A stretch of DNA of 64,000 nt from Leptospira ellinghausenii (GCF_003114815.1 NZ_BFAZ01000002.1:186001-250000); one strand, 5' to 3'; counted from the first letter of the stretch, positions 7,280 through 16,613 are shown. Notes: generated by a model from the letters alone, not told the origin. Numbers and translations are program-made.

Positions 7280-9106
7280 TCATTCCATAAATTCGTAAAT
7301 GGAACGAATTTCGCCATTAGATTCGATGTAATTGTATAATTCTTGGAATTCTTTGTGCCCACAGAGAGTTGCCGAATCGCCAATGAGAATCAAATGGAAC
7401 TTAGCGCGGGTTAGAGCTACATTTAACCGTTTTGGGTTCATTAAAAAGCCAATTTCACCATCTGGGTTCGAACGTACCAAACTGAGGATCACTATCTCAG
7501 ACTCTCTTCCTTGAAACGAATCAATGGTTTGAGTGTACCACCTTCCATTTGCCCTTTGGATGAGACGTTCCACCTGTCCTCTGTAAGGTGAGATAATGAT
7601 TGTGGATTCATTGGGTAAACCCTTTTCCATAAGTGTTTCTATGAGTGTTATTTCTGTTTCATTGATGAAACTCAGTTCCTCACCTTCTGTTTCTTCTATG
7701 GTATCACTTCCTGCAGTATCAATCCATAGAATGGCAGAATCGGATCCAAAAATCTCTTTCATCACTTCTATGTTTTGGAACTGCAGGTCTGGATGTGTAA
7801 AAACCTGGTTCCCATAATAAGACTGGTTGGGAAAGCCAAGGATTTCAGGTTTCATCCGAAATTGTTTTTCTAAAAAGATCGTTCGTTCTCCTGAATCATG
7901 TTCGATTGCTTTTTCCAAAAAACTATCGAAGGATTCGTGTTCTGGTAAGGAGTAGTTCACACCTAATTGTTTTGGGTCTCCGAAAAAAAATGTTTTTTTC
8001 CCAGAGAAGAGTGCCATATAACAACCTGGATCCACACCTTGGGTTGCTTCATCTACAAATACAAAATCAAATTCTCTTCCTTTTTTGAACTCACTTCCAA
8101 AACCTGCAAAGGTTGAGACAATGAGCTCACTTGCATCCAGTAACCTCGTTCGAATATTTGTTTCCGCATCACGAATGGTTTTCAATAAAAACTTTGCTTC
8201 TTTGCGCAATTGGTTTCGTTCTTCTCTTTCTTCTTTGCCAAACTTACGTTTCCATGAATTGATTTTTTTCTGGATTACTTTCAGTTCTGTCGTCCAGTTT
8301 TGGATTTGTTTTTGGTCGGGATGGGTTTCGATGAGGTGGTCAATATGGTAAGGGAGAACATTCTCCTTGATCTTCGTGGAGTTACCCAACCGGACCACAC
8401 GAATTCCATTTTGGTTGGCAAGTTCTACGATATAATCACAAGCAAAATTGGTCGGACAAAGAGTAAGAATTGATTGTTTTCTGTTTTTTATTTCCAAGAC
8501 CGCCTGCATGAGTAAGGTGGTTTTTCCTGTTCCTGGTGGTCCAAAAACCATTCCATAATCAGAAATAAAAAATATTCTTTCCAGTGGAGAGTATTCCTTT
8601 GTTTGTTTGGGTGGAATTGGTTTGTCACCTAAACTATAACCTAAAATCCATTTTAGTTTTTTGTAAGATGAGGTATCTTTTTCTTCTTTGACCTTTTTAA
8701 AAATTTCATTATACAAATCGTATGTAGATTCAGGGAACCATTTGCGAATTTGATATTCTTCTCCTTCCCATTCATAATCACCACGGACTTGGATGATAAG
8801 TTTTGATTCATTCCATTGGTATATGTTTCCATAAATGGATTCTGTTTGGTTTTGTAATAGGACTGGAACACCAGGTTTGATCCAAAGTTTTGTTTTGTTT
8901 GAAAGATTTACTTGGAATTCTGCTCTCCACGTATTCCCGACGACAAACTTAAGATCAACAAATGTTGCGACTTTAATTGTTTGGGATTCCGAATCCTTTT
9001 CTATAAAAAGCTTTCGTTCTTCCTCACGTTCCTTCGTTAAAATTTGTTCTACGAAATTTAATTCTTCTTCAAGTGAACCAAACGACTGTTTTATGGCTCT
9101 TCCCAT
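7280..9106 (-). CDS. SF1 DNA/RNA helicase of the Upf1/IGHMBP2 type
   Basis: The 608-residue protein contains the full set of superfamily 1 helicase motifs: GPPGTGKTT (residues 189-197, Walker A) and VDEATQG (351-357, motif II). Further on are EKQFRM (motif IV region), TIDSFQGRESEIVILSLVRSN (motif V) and LNVALTRAK (motif VI). The DEAT box and QFRM place it with the Upf1/SMUBP-2 branch, whose bacterial members have unclear substrates. The N-terminal 150 residues could form an oligonucleotide-binding beta-barrel, and residues about 265-315 are charged and helical, as in the stalk of Upf1-like helicases. It overlaps the end of the upstream TPR gene by 16 bases with GGAG eight bases ahead, suggesting coupled translation. 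Confidence 0.88.
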   Translation of the reverse strand: MGRAIKQSFGSLEEELNFVEQILTKEREEERKLFIEKDSESQTIKVATFVDLKFVVGNTWRAEFQVNLSNKTKLWIKPGVPVLLQNQTESIYGNIYQWNESKLIIQVRGDYEWEGEEYQIRKWFPESTYDLYNEIFKKVKEEKDTSSYKKLKWILGYSLGDKPIPPKQTKEYSPLERIFFISDYGMVFGPPGTGKTTLLMQAVLEIKNRKQSILTLCPTNFACDYIVELANQNGIRVVRLGNSTKIKENVLPYHIDHLIETHPDQKQIQNWTTELKVIQKKINSWKRKFGKEEREERNQLRKEAKFLLKTIRDAETNIRTRLLDASELIVSTFAGFGSEFKKGREFDFVFVDEATQGVDPGCYMALFSGKKTFFFGDPKQLGVNYSLPEHESFDSFLEKAIEHDSGERTIFLEKQFRMKPEILGFPNQSYYGNQVFTHPDLQFQNIEVMKEIFGSDSAILWIDTAGSDTIEETEGEELSFINETEITLIETLMEKGLPNESTIIISPYRGQVERLIQRANGRWYTQTIDSFQGRESEIVILSLVRSNPDGEIGFLMNPKRLNVALTRAKFHLILIGDSATLCGHKEFQELYNYIESNGEIRSIYEFME

Positions 9107-9942
9107 TCAATGTTCTCCAAGGTAGTAAAAAAACCATTCCGAAGGAGTGGTGCAAAATCGATAAAATCAGCTGCTTTTAGGTATAAAGAATCTTCAATGG
9201 AATAAGCTTGGATTAAATTATTGGCTGCCTCATCCACTTTCCCTAAACGGCAATGGGCTCTTGCCAAAATGATGAGAGTTTCAGGATCAATTTCCTTACA
9301 ATATTCGATATGGGTGCGTATGGAAGACAGGGCATTTTCTGGATCCTCAGCATCCAAATAACATAACGCAAGTAAGTCGTAATGAAGGAATTCTTCTGGT
9401 TCCACCATTTTTAGCGATTTTTTCAAAGAGGCAAGGGCAGAGTTGAAGTCTCCTCTTGAAAAATACAAAGAGCCAAGTTCTGCCCAGATGTCTTTTCTAT
9501 CAATTCCACGGCCATTACTCAGATGTTCCTGGGACAAAGCCTGTTTTAAAACTTCGATCGCTTCTTCGGATCGTTCCATATCCTTGAGGAGAGAAGCAAG
9601 TAGGAGATAGTTTTCTAAGTAAGATGGGAACTGGAGTATACTTTTTTGGAGTAATACTTTCGCAGATTTAAATTTTTTTAATTTAATGAGATAACGGGAG
9701 TAAACGGTAATACTTAAAGGATGAGATGGATAGTTTTGGATGATGTCTTGGAAAACAGTTTCAGTTTCTTTTGGATTACCAACCGAATACAAACACCATG
9801 CTTTTTTCGCTTTGATTTTAATGAGTGCAGATTCGTCTTTTGTATAGGCTTCACTCTCTGCATACAAATTGAAAGCCCGCGTAAAATCCTTTTCCTCTTC
9901 CAATTGTTTTGCTTCACGGATCAGAGAAAAAAAGGGATTCAT
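9091..9942 (-). CDS. Tetratricopeptide repeat protein
   Basis: This 283-residue soluble protein is built of helical repeats with TPR spacing. Examples are NLYAESEAYTKDES near 25, LLLASLLKDMERSEEAIEVLKQAL near 115-140, WAELGSLYFSRGDFNSALASLKKSL near 157-182 and DLLALCYLDAEDPENALSSI near 192-212. No signal peptide is seen. TPR proteins are scaffolds for protein partners; its reading frame overlaps the start of the SF1 helicase, so an accessory role to that helicase is a reasonable inference. ATG is chosen over a TTG one codon upstream; the ribosome binding site is weak. Confidence 0.82.
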   Translation of the reverse strand: MNPFFSLIREAKQLEEEKDFTRAFNLYAESEAYTKDESALIKIKAKKAWCLYSVGNPKETETVFQDIIQNYPSHPLSITVYSRYLIKLKKFKSAKVLLQKSILQFPSYLENYLLLASLLKDMERSEEAIEVLKQALSQEHLSNGRGIDRKDIWAELGSLYFSRGDFNSALASLKKSLKMVEPEEFLHYDLLALCYLDAEDPENALSSIRTHIEYCKEIDPETLIILARAHCRLGKVDEAANNLIQAYSIEDSLYLKAADFIDFAPLLRNGFFTTLENIEWEEP

Positions 9943-10021
9943 CAAAATTTTTTACTTCAGGAAATCACGGATTCGTCGATGGGTAGAATAGGGAGTAAAG
10001 ATTGTAAAAGGAGGTCCACTC

Positions 10022-10177
10022 ATGGTTCCATCTACACCTATTAATCCAATTATCAATTTGCCAAAGGAGATTTTCCAGGCACAAAACCAATTCACAGAAA
10101 AACTGATGAAATTGGCTGTGGAAGAAAAATTGGGTCCTGTGGCAAATAGCGAACGGTTACTCGACATCTATTGTTAA
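10022..10177 (+). CDS. Small 51-residue protein with a perfect Shine-Dalgarno
   Basis: AAGGAGGT at 10007-10014 lies seven bases before an ATG that opens 51 codons, beginning MVPSTPINPIINLPKE and ending ERLLDIYC before TAA. The composition is that of a real soluble helical protein, with an amphipathic middle (QNQFTEKLMKLAVEEK). A TAGAAT at about 9986 could be its -10 element. Only a vague resemblance to small YjfB-like motility proteins can be noted, and it is not enough to name it. It lies alone on the plus strand between leftward genes, divergent from the TPR gene. Confidence 0.68.
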   Translation: MVPSTPINPIINLPKEIFQAQNQFTEKLMKLAVEEKLGPVANSERLLDIYC

Positions 10178-10193
10178 GTTGTTTTCAGAAACA

Positions 10194-11024
10194 TTAGTCC
10201 ACTCGGGTTTCTGGATTGAATACAGGGCGTTTTCGTTCCATAAACCCACTAATGGCACTTCTGAAATCTTTGGAATCGAGCATACTGGCATTCCAGACTG
10301 CTACGTAGTCCAAACCTTCTTCTATGGTTTTGCCAATTCCATGGTTGAGCACTTGTTTGACACCACGGATGACAATCGTAGGGTTTTCTGAAATTTCTTC
10401 CGCGGTTTTTAATCCTTCTACGAGCAAACTATCGAAATCTTTAGTTACTTTAGTCACAAGTCCCATTTGGAAGGCTTCCGTCGCTGTAATGTCTTTTCCC
10501 GTCAGGGCAAGTTCTCTTGTGTGAGCATTTCCAATGAGGTGGGGAAGCCTTTGTAAAGAACCCATATCCGCAACGATAGCGACTTTTGATTCCCGTAACG
10601 AAAATACAGCATCTTCAGACGCATAACGAATGTCACATGCAGAAACTAAGTCTAGTCCACCACCAATACAATGTTTTTGAACAAGTGCAATTGATGGTTT
10701 TTTTGAATTATAAACTGCATTAATTCCTTTTTGCATGGTAAGGATGAGTTGGTAGAGTTTTTCCCTACCATCAGCAAGTTCACCTTGTACAACTGGTTTG
10801 AAATCTTGGAAAAACTCTTCCAAGTCAAGTCCCGTGGAGAAAGATTTTCCTTTTGCTGCGATGACAAAACAATGAATCTTCGGATCTGCATCAATCTCTG
10901 CCACCATATCGGGCAGGTCACGCCAGAAAGGCCAATTCATAGCATTTCTTTTTTCTGGTCGGTTGAGCCAAAGAATCGCAATATTTTTTCTTCTTTCAAT
11001 TGAAAAAAAGGGAGATGGGTTCAT
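10194..11024 (-). CDS. Crotonase, probable dienoyl-CoA isomerase (ECH1-like)
   Basis: The 276-residue crotonase has the oxyanion-hole segments [10 protein letters not shown] (near 60) and [23 protein letters not shown] (near 115-137). The acidic residues described for Delta3,5-Delta2,4-dienoyl-CoA isomerase are all present: Asp in GGLDL, Glu in SLRESKV and Asp in [11 protein letters not shown]. This favours an isomerase of unsaturated fatty acid oxidation over a plain enoyl-CoA hydratase. The start overlaps the stop of the Lgt-family gene as ATGA, with AAGGAAG upstream; a longer reading inside that gene is rejected. The coupling with an Lgt-family gene has no obvious biochemical logic. Confidence 0.85.
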   Translation of the reverse strand: MNPSPFFSIERRKNIAILWLNRPEKRNAMNWPFWRDLPDMVAEIDADPKIHCFVIAAKGKSFSTGLDLEEFFQDFKPVVQGELADGREKLYQLILTMQKGINAVYNSKKPSIALVQKHCIGGGLDLVSACDIRYASEDAVFSLRESKVAIVADMGSLQRLPHLIGNAHTRELALTGKDITATEAFQMGLVTKVTKDFDSLLVEGLKTAEEISENPTIVIRGVKQVLNHGIGKTIEEGLDYVAVWNASMLDSKDFRSAISGFMERKRPVFNPETRVD

Positions 11025-11947
11025 ACGTTTGTTTCTTCCTTTAACCAAAGTTTTTTGGAAACCATCAGATACACTCCAAAGAGGATAAGACCAATGGCAA
11101 TGTATTGTGACTGGGAAAATCCATGCCAGTAATAACCGGTTAAGAATGTTGGGTTTCCATTTGCATCAGGAATGTTTACAAGAGTTGGTGGGTCAAAAAA
11201 AGGAATCACCGCTTTGTTCACCCGCAAAAATTCGATGATGAGTCTTGCAAACCCATGAATGATGAGAAACTGTGCACCAATGCTCCATTTGCGAAAGTTT
11301 TGGTAACGTGCCCAAAATTGAAAATAGGAGAAATAACCAAAGGCCAATATGGATTCCATCACAGGTGTATTCCAAACGGGTACACCAGAAGGATGAGCTC
11401 CATGGAATTCAAATACAAAAAATGGAATCCTTTCATCAGTGGCAAATCCGTAACAACCATCACCACTCACAAAACACCCAAGTCTACCAATCGCATAACC
11501 CATGCTAATTGCAGGAATCACTGCATCATAATATGCTCCGATATCAAGTTTATAATAACGGAAGTATAAGGTGATAAAGAGCCAGCCAAAAAGAAGGCCA
11601 CCAAAAAAGACAAGACCACCACCACTAAAAAGAGAAGACCATAATCCCGGGTGACCTGGGAATCCGTTCCAGTGGGTGAGAGGATAAGAATACTTTCCAT
11701 CATAACCAGGAACATCGATGAACACTTGGTCCCAAATTTCAAAGATAAAGAAAATTTTTGCACCCACTAGGGTGCCTAAAATCCCAAGAAAGATCAACCA
11801 ATCAGAGTGGTTTGGATCTAATTTTTTTCGTTCTAGTTCCTTTGGGAGAAGATAGGAACCAACAAGAAAAGCTAACATCATAAGAAGGCTGAAAGTGGAC
11901 AGACCCTCCCAGCCAAAGGGATTGGGAATCGGAATTCGATCTAACAT
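11021..11947 (-). CDS. lgt: Prolipoprotein diacylglyceryl transferase family protein, variant active site
   Basis: This 308-residue polytopic protein (about seven helices) belongs to the Lgt family, which moves diacylglycerol from phosphatidylglycerol to the lipobox cysteine of prolipoproteins. The signature region reads [15 protein letters not shown] instead of the usual GRxGNFxNxExxG, and the HGGL motif is replaced by FFGGLL. The arginines of GRLG and of [12 protein letters not shown] are retained. The change places it in the divergent GCF/CYG subgroup; whether it is the main Lgt or a paralogue cannot be seen here. Start: ATG giving MLDRIPIPN is preferred to an upstream GTG; neither has a clear ribosome site. 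Confidence 0.78.
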   Translation of the reverse strand: MLDRIPIPNPFGWEGLSTFSLLMMLAFLVGSYLLPKELERKKLDPNHSDWLIFLGILGTLVGAKIFFIFEIWDQVFIDVPGYDGKYSYPLTHWNGFPGHPGLWSSLFSGGGLVFFGGLLFGWLFITLYFRYYKLDIGAYYDAVIPAISMGYAIGRLGCFVSGDGCYGFATDERIPFFVFEFHGAHPSGVPVWNTPVMESILAFGYFSYFQFWARYQNFRKWSIGAQFLIIHGFARLIIEFLRVNKAVIPFFDPPTLVNIPDANGNPTFLTGYYWHGFSQSQYIAIGLILFGVYLMVSKKLWLKEETNV

Positions 11948-12040
11948 AGGGGAAAGGGTAAATTCTACGCCCACAGGGGAAAGGAGAATTTAAATCGGGA
12001 CAAACGAGAAAAAAGGAATGAAAAATAGCTTGACTCTAGA

Positions 12041-12068
12041 TAGTTCAATATTAAACTATATAATATTG
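12041..12068. promoter_or_regulatory. Overlapping palindromes in the doxX promoter
   Basis: TAGTTCAATATTAAACTA (12041-12058) is an 18-bp palindrome with one mismatched pair. It overlaps a second inverted repeat with arms CAATATTA (12046-12053) and TAATATTG (12061-12068). A TATAAT at 12059-12064 lies inside the second repeat, 23 bases before the doxX ATG. This looks like an operator placed on the -10 region; no regulator gene is adjacent. Confidence 0.6.
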
Positions 12069-12086
12069 ATTTAAGGAGAATTCACT

Positions 12087-12533
12087 ATGTTCGATTTATT
12101 ATTTTCTACATCAGGGGACATCATCCCACTCATCTTACGCATCACAGCCTTTGTTGTGATTTTCCCACACGGTGCCCAAAAACTACTCGGTTGGTTTGGT
12201 GGGTATGGTTTCAAAGGAACTTACGGATTTTTTACAGGAACAATGAAGTTTCCTGGAATCCTCGCAGTTCTCATCATCCTTGGTGAGTCGGTTGGATCTG
12301 TGCTTTTACTTGTGGGATTTTTAACAAAATTTGCTGCATTGTCAATTACCATCATCATGATCGGTGCTGCATTCATCGCTCACAGACATAACGGATTTTT
12401 CATCAATTGGAATGGAAACCAAAAAGGGGAAGGGTATGAATTCCATATCTTAGCTGCGGGCCTTCTCATTGCTTTAGTTGTTGGTGGAGCAGGAGTCTAT
12501 TCCGTAGATTTTAACTTAATCGGTAAGTTCTAA
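12087..12533 (+). CDS. DoxX family membrane protein
   Basis: The 148-residue protein has four predicted helices and the DoxX signature pattern: LILRITAFVVIFPHGAQKL near residues 12-33, FPGILAVLIILGESVGSVLLLVGF near 53-78 and a late LLIALVVGGAG helix. It begins with ATG behind AAGGAGAA. DoxX proteins lie in the inner membrane and are implicated in thiol-redox defence in some bacteria, but the reaction is not settled. The gene stands alone with its own palindromic promoter, so it is probably induced by a specific signal. Confidence 0.88.
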   Translation: MFDLLFSTSGDIIPLILRITAFVVIFPHGAQKLLGWFGGYGFKGTYGFFTGTMKFPGILAVLIILGESVGSVLLLVGFLTKFAALSITIIMIGAAFIAHRHNGFFINWNGNQKGEGYEFHILAAGLLIALVVGGAGVYSVDFNLIGKF

Positions 12534-12561
12534 AACCAATTTGTCTAAAAAGAAAATTTTC

Positions 12562-12604
12562 AACTAATCTTTGTTTGGAAAATAGATTCTAAACAAGGTT
12601 AGTT
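12562..12604 (-). terminator. Hairpin, possible terminator of the M23 peptidase gene
   Basis: Arms AACTAATCTTTGTTT and AAACAAGGTTAGTT pair along about 13 bases with one G-U and one bulge. Leftward reading then meets a T-rich tract. It lies about 130 bases past the M23 stop. The rest of the interval 12534-12736 shows nothing. Confidence 0.4.
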
Positions 12605-12736
12605 GGATCTAATCAAATAAGTGCTTACAAGGCTTACTAAAAAACTTTCTAATCCTCTTTCACATTCTCTTCACTTAGACAAATCTCCCATCAGAAGACA
12701 GGATCTATAACTTTCTTTGGTTTATCTGGAAAGGCA

Positions 12737-13738
12737 TCAATCTAGGTTGATGTATTCTTCTGGGTCGAGTGGAGCATCGAGACCAATGCGCACTTCATAA
12801 TGGACATGGGCTCCTGTTGCTTTTCCTGTTTGTCCCACAAGGGCAATTTTATCCCCTCGTTTGACTCGGTCACCTGGGTTGACTAAAATGAGAGAACAGT
12901 GACCATACAAAGTGAAAAATCCATTTTCATGGTTGATGCGTACTGATTTTCCAAGACCCCCAACAGCTGTGTCCACAGCAATGATCCCAGGCCCCGTTGC
13001 ATAAATGGGAGTTCCTTCCCCTGCTGCAAAGTCAATGCCTGAGTGGTATTCTCCCACGGGTAAAATGCCAAATGGATCACTTCGGTAACCGAAAGTTGAT
13101 GTCACAACACCCACTCCTGGTTTCAGTGGCCGGCCTCTCGGCATGGAATAAAAGATACTTTCTCGCATGGATAGGTAATCGATGGCATTTTGAAAATTGG
13201 GGACAAGGTTTCCTAGTCTGACACCAAACTGAGTGTAGGTAGTGACTACCTGTTGGAAAAGAAGTAAGTTGGAATCGAGCTCACTTGCGTCTTTACGAAA
13301 TTCTTCTTTTAAGAGATAATCTTGGGTGATCATTTCCTTTTCTGGGATTTCTTCCCAAGCAAGTAGGTTGAGAGATTCTGTCATGGACTCCAATTCTTCT
13401 ACGGATTCGCGGAGATCCCTGGAAAGTAGGTCATAAAATAAAAACGAAACGAGTTGGGTTTCTGTTTTTTTCTCTAAGGAGAGATTTCGTTCAAAGAAAA
13501 AGGAAAAATAAAGAAGTAGACCAAAGGATAAAAGGACAAGGGAAACTGAGAGTCCAAAAAGGAACCCAAGCATTCCTACTGATATTTCGATTTGGGCGAG
13601 GGGTTTTTCATCATTGGGGATGAGGACAAAACTCACCTTTTCACGGCTTCGGGAAATCCACTTTTGTAAGCGTTTTCGCCACCGTAAATGTGCAATTTGG
13701 AGCCTTTCGTAGGCGGTTGTGACGTAAGTTTCTGCCAA
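12737..13738 (-). CDS. M23 (LytM-type) peptidase with membrane anchor
   Basis: This 333-residue protein has a basic N-terminal cytoplasmic part, one membrane helix at about 50-75, a helical periplasmic stretch and a C-terminal M23 domain. Metal and catalytic motifs are complete: YHSGIDFA (HxxxD), LYGHCS and HVHYEV (HxH). Such proteins cut peptidoglycan cross-links or, if degenerate, activate amidases; intact ligands favour a real endopeptidase. The start is TTG with only a weak GGAT upstream; no other plausible start precedes the helix. It is divergent from pcnB. Confidence 0.87.
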   Translation of the reverse strand: MAETYVTTAYERLQIAHLRWRKRLQKWISRSREKVSFVLIPNDEKPLAQIEISVGMLGFLFGLSVSLVLLSFGLLLYFSFFFERNLSLEKKTETQLVSFLFYDLLSRDLRESVEELESMTESLNLLAWEEIPEKEMITQDYLLKEEFRKDASELDSNLLLFQQVVTTYTQFGVRLGNLVPNFQNAIDYLSMRESIFYSMPRGRPLKPGVGVVTSTFGYRSDPFGILPVGEYHSGIDFAAGEGTPIYATGPGIIAVDTAVGGLGKSVRINHENGFFTLYGHCSLILVNPGDRVKRGDKIALVGQTGKATGAHVHYEVRIGLDAPLDPEEYINLD

Positions 13739-13805
13739 TGTTCGTTATCCAGCCAATTTTTTCCTTGCCCATGCCATTTTTCAGGGGAAAGTGGATGAAT
13801 CCAAT

Positions 13806-15278
13806 ATGTTTAAATTTCTCACTTCTCTTTTCAGAAAGAAAGCCGACTCTGTCGATTCCTTTTTGATGTACCCCGAGGGAAAGAGATACTATCGAGAAAC
13901 TCACTCCATACGCAGGGCCAATATCGATGAAGATGCCATCAAAATCATCAATCGATTGAACAAGTTTCGTTACAAGGCCTACTTAGTCGGTGGAGGAGTC
14001 AGAGATCTGCTGATGGGCAAACGCCCAAAAGATTTTGACATCGTCACAAGTGCGACACCAAACCAAATCAAAAGGATCTTCAATAACTGCCGGATCATCG
14101 GTAAACGATTTAAAATTGTACACATCATTTTTAAAGGTAAAATTATTGAAGTTTCTACGTTCCGTTCACTACCGGAACATCGTTTGGAAAAACACAAAGC
14201 AGAAAACGATTATCTCATCAAGCGGGACAATTCCTTCGGTACAGCAAAGGAAGACGCGGCAAGACGCGACTTTACCATCAATTCATTGTTTTACGATCCT
14301 AAAAACGATTCCATTTTGGATTACGTAGGTGGATTTGAAGACATCCAAAAGAAAATCGTTAGGGTCATTGGTGATCCTGATATTTCATTCAAAGAAGATC
14401 CTGTTCGTATGTTACGAGCAGTGAAGTTTTCCGTTTTGCTCGGACTAGATATCGAGAAAAAAACCAAACTTGCAATTAAAAAGAACCGTTTGGAACTCGA
14501 AAAATCATCCACAGCAAGGCTTCTCGAAGAGTACAACAAAATGTTCCGTACTTGGAAAACATCCATCATTTTTGAAGGACTTGCAGAAAACCACCTACTC
14601 GATGTTTTGTTTAAAGAACCAGCGGATAAACTGAAAAAAACCGATCCAGAATGGCGTGAACATTTTATGGACACACCACTTGGAAAACGACTAGCTGTGA
14701 CTGACAAACTTCTCTCAGCAAGAGAAGAGATGACACCAGCGATTTTTTATTCGTTAATTTTTTACGATATCGTAAAAGATCTTTATGAAAACGATCGTGG
14801 TCACTTAGCGCATAACATCAAAGAAAGTTTACAACCTGTTTTTGAAAGAATGGGAATTCCTAAACGGGAACAAGACAATTTGGTAAAAATTTTCATTAGC
14901 CAACCTCGTTTTCACGTCACTGATGATGAAAAAGAAAGGCAAAATTCTTTCTTCAAAAAGAAGGATTATTTTTACGATGCGTTTATGGTGTACAAAATTG
15001 TTGCGATTTCGGAAAACAACGAAGCTGCCGTACAAACTGCATTTTTCTGGGAAATTTCACTCAGACAGAGACCAAAACCAGATAGCCATCAGTTTGGCCA
15101 ACAGAACCGTAAAAAAGAAGGCAATAAAAAACGCCCACCACGCAAAAAACACCGTGATCGCAGAGGGAACGGAAACCAGAACCAAACCAATCAGGAAGGA
15201 AATTCGAGTGGATCTGAAGATTCAAAAGGATTTGTTTCTGAGAATAAAAACGAAGAATCAAATCCAGAAAATTTTTAA
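13806..15278 (+). CDS. pcnB: Poly(A) polymerase / tRNA nucleotidyltransferase family (PcnB type)
   Basis: The 490-residue protein has the class II nucleotidyltransferase core: [24 protein letters not shown] carries the G-G-x-V-R-D and D-x-D metal residues. It is followed by [22 protein letters not shown] and [12 protein letters not shown]. The EDPVRMLRA helix and basic tail are typical of PcnB-like poly(A) polymerases rather than CCA enzymes, although the tRNA seen here encodes its own CCA. The last 70 residues are disordered and rich in Lys, Arg, Asn and Gln, probably an RNA-binding tail. ATG is used; a GTG five codons upstream with AGGGGA is a real alternative. Confidence 0.87.
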   Translation: MFKFLTSLFRKKADSVDSFLMYPEGKRYYRETHSIRRANIDEDAIKIINRLNKFRYKAYLVGGGVRDLLMGKRPKDFDIVTSATPNQIKRIFNNCRIIGKRFKIVHIIFKGKIIEVSTFRSLPEHRLEKHKAENDYLIKRDNSFGTAKEDAARRDFTINSLFYDPKNDSILDYVGGFEDIQKKIVRVIGDPDISFKEDPVRMLRAVKFSVLLGLDIEKKTKLAIKKNRLELEKSSTARLLEEYNKMFRTWKTSIIFEGLAENHLLDVLFKEPADKLKKTDPEWREHFMDTPLGKRLAVTDKLLSAREEMTPAIFYSLIFYDIVKDLYENDRGHLAHNIKESLQPVFERMGIPKREQDNLVKIFISQPRFHVTDDEKERQNSFFKKKDYFYDAFMVYKIVAISENNEAAVQTAFFWEISLRQRPKPDSHQFGQQNRKKEGNKKRPPRKKHRDRRGNGNQNQTNQEGNSSGSEDSKGFVSENKNEESNPENF

Positions 15279-15311
15279 CCTATAAATTTTCAAATCACTG
15301 ATTAAAGTTTT

Positions 15312-15349
15312 AGTGTTTCCATCGTCTGATACGATTAGATGGAAACACT
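15312..15349 (+). promoter_or_regulatory. Hairpin covering the start codon of the REC-kinase gene
   Basis: AGTGTTTCCAT (15312-15322) is perfectly complementary to ATGGAAACACT (15339-15349), whose first three bases are the start codon. CGT (15323-15325) and ACG (15331-15333) extend the stem with a five-base bulge. No Shine-Dalgarno is visible before the start. As RNA this would hide the start codon; as DNA it is a long operator-like palindrome. Confidence 0.6.
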
Positions 15350-16613
15350 TAGTTCTCTAGCAAGGGTCATACTTCTTGAGGATGATCCGACTATTTCACT
15401 TTTTTACAATGGTATCCTTCAGAAACAAGGAATGGAAGTTACTTGTTTTTCTGATATTAAACCAGCCATAGACTTTTTAACTGAAAATCATCTACAAAAT
15501 CAAAATATTGTCATTACTGATTTACAACTTCCCGGTGGGAATGGTTTGGATTTCGTTAGAGAAATTCGAAAAGTAAATAAACATATTCCGATTTTGGTAA
15601 TCACTTCAACTGAGGATCCAAAACAAATCATAGAAGTCATGAAGGAGCATGTTCAAGAATACCTGATAAAACCAGTTATTCCAAGTGAATTGCTTTCTCG
15701 TATCAAATACCAACTTTCAAACAAAGAAGATTCGTATGTGTATTCAGATTATGAAAGAGAAAAAATTATATCGCTTGAAAAATTATTAGAATGGTATAGC
15801 TACAAAAACACTCGTATCAAAAAAGGAGATCTAAATACTAACGAACTTCATAAAAATCTTTTTTATGGACTTAGAACAAGTTTAGCACAAGGAGCTGGTT
15901 TTGGAGTTTTGTCTCAATTGATAGATATCATAAAAGCAATGCCAAAAGCGGATAATGGTGGGGTTATTTTAGATTTAGATATCTTGAATATCTTAGAAGA
16001 AAATGCAATTTACTCGAAGAAGGTTTTAGATCGATTTGCTGAAATTGAAGATGTAATTTTTGATAGAGTTGAAATCGATGAAGTGTCACCTTTAAAATTG
16101 TACAATGAAATGTTGAAGTTAAAGGAAGAAGTTAATCCGCTTTTGCTTCTAAAAGACCAAGTTTTACTAATCCCTGAATATAATGCTTCGAAACTTAGTT
16201 CAAAATTGATCAAATGGAATCAACTATATTTTAAAAAAATAATCTATGAACTTTTATTGAATGCAATGAGGTTTTCTAAACATTCAAGTAGAATATTTTT
16301 TCTATTAAATTTCGATTCAGATGGAATTTACCTTTCTACAATAAATTCCTATGCGGAAGAAGAATTCTCGAAGAAGGGAATTTCTAATGATTATTTAGAA
16401 CTAATCTTTGAGCCTTTTTTTAGAATTACAAAGAATATTTATGAAAAACATGGTTCCTTAGATTTTGGGATCGGACTAAGCTTTGTAAAACAGACTGTAG
16501 AAAAGTTTGGTGGAACCATTACGGCGCTGAATTTGGTAGACCATACAAACGAAACCAAGGAAACCAAAATAGAGTTCAAAATATTCCTCCCTTATTCTTC
16601 CTCTTTGAAGTGA
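15339..16613 (+). CDS. Response regulator fused to a degenerate histidine-kinase-like core
   Basis: Residues 8-125 form a receiver domain with acidic pocket Asp15/Asp16, phospho-acceptor Asp61 and Lys111. Residues about 165-210 look like a kinase dimerisation helix, but the H-box position reads FYGLRTSL (175-182): Tyr176 stands where the histidine of SHELRTPL would be. The C-terminal ATPase-like domain keeps Glu304 and Asn308 (N-box), FEPFFR (357-362) and FGIGLSFVKQ (G2). The G1 box, normally DxGxG, is only INSYAEE. I infer a phospho-regulated scaffold or inhibitor rather than an active kinase. The gene ends overlap those of thiL, tail to tail, by 22 bases. Confidence 0.8.
   Translation: METLSSLARVILLEDDPTISLFYNGILQKQGMEVTCFSDIKPAIDFLTENHLQNQNIVITDLQLPGGNGLDFVREIRKVNKHIPILVITSTEDPKQIIEVMKEHVQEYLIKPVIPSELLSRIKYQLSNKEDSYVYSDYEREKIISLEKLLEWYSYKNTRIKKGDLNTNELHKNLFYGLRTSLAQGAGFGVLSQLIDIIKAMPKADNGGVILDLDILNILEENAIYSKKVLDRFAEIEDVIFDRVEIDEVSPLKLYNEMLKLKEEVNPLLLLKDQVLLIPEYNASKLSSKLIKWNQLYFKKIIYELLLNAMRFSKHSSRIFFLLNFDSDGIYLSTINSYAEEEFSKKGISNDYLELIFEPFFRITKNIYEKHGSLDFGIGLSFVKQTVEKFGGTITALNLVDHTNETKETKIEFKIFLPYSSSLK

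Noticed and set aside
15330..15335. TACGAT as a -10 element for leaderless transcription of the REC-kinase gene
   Set aside because: It lies only three bases before the ATG, too close for a start at the first codon.
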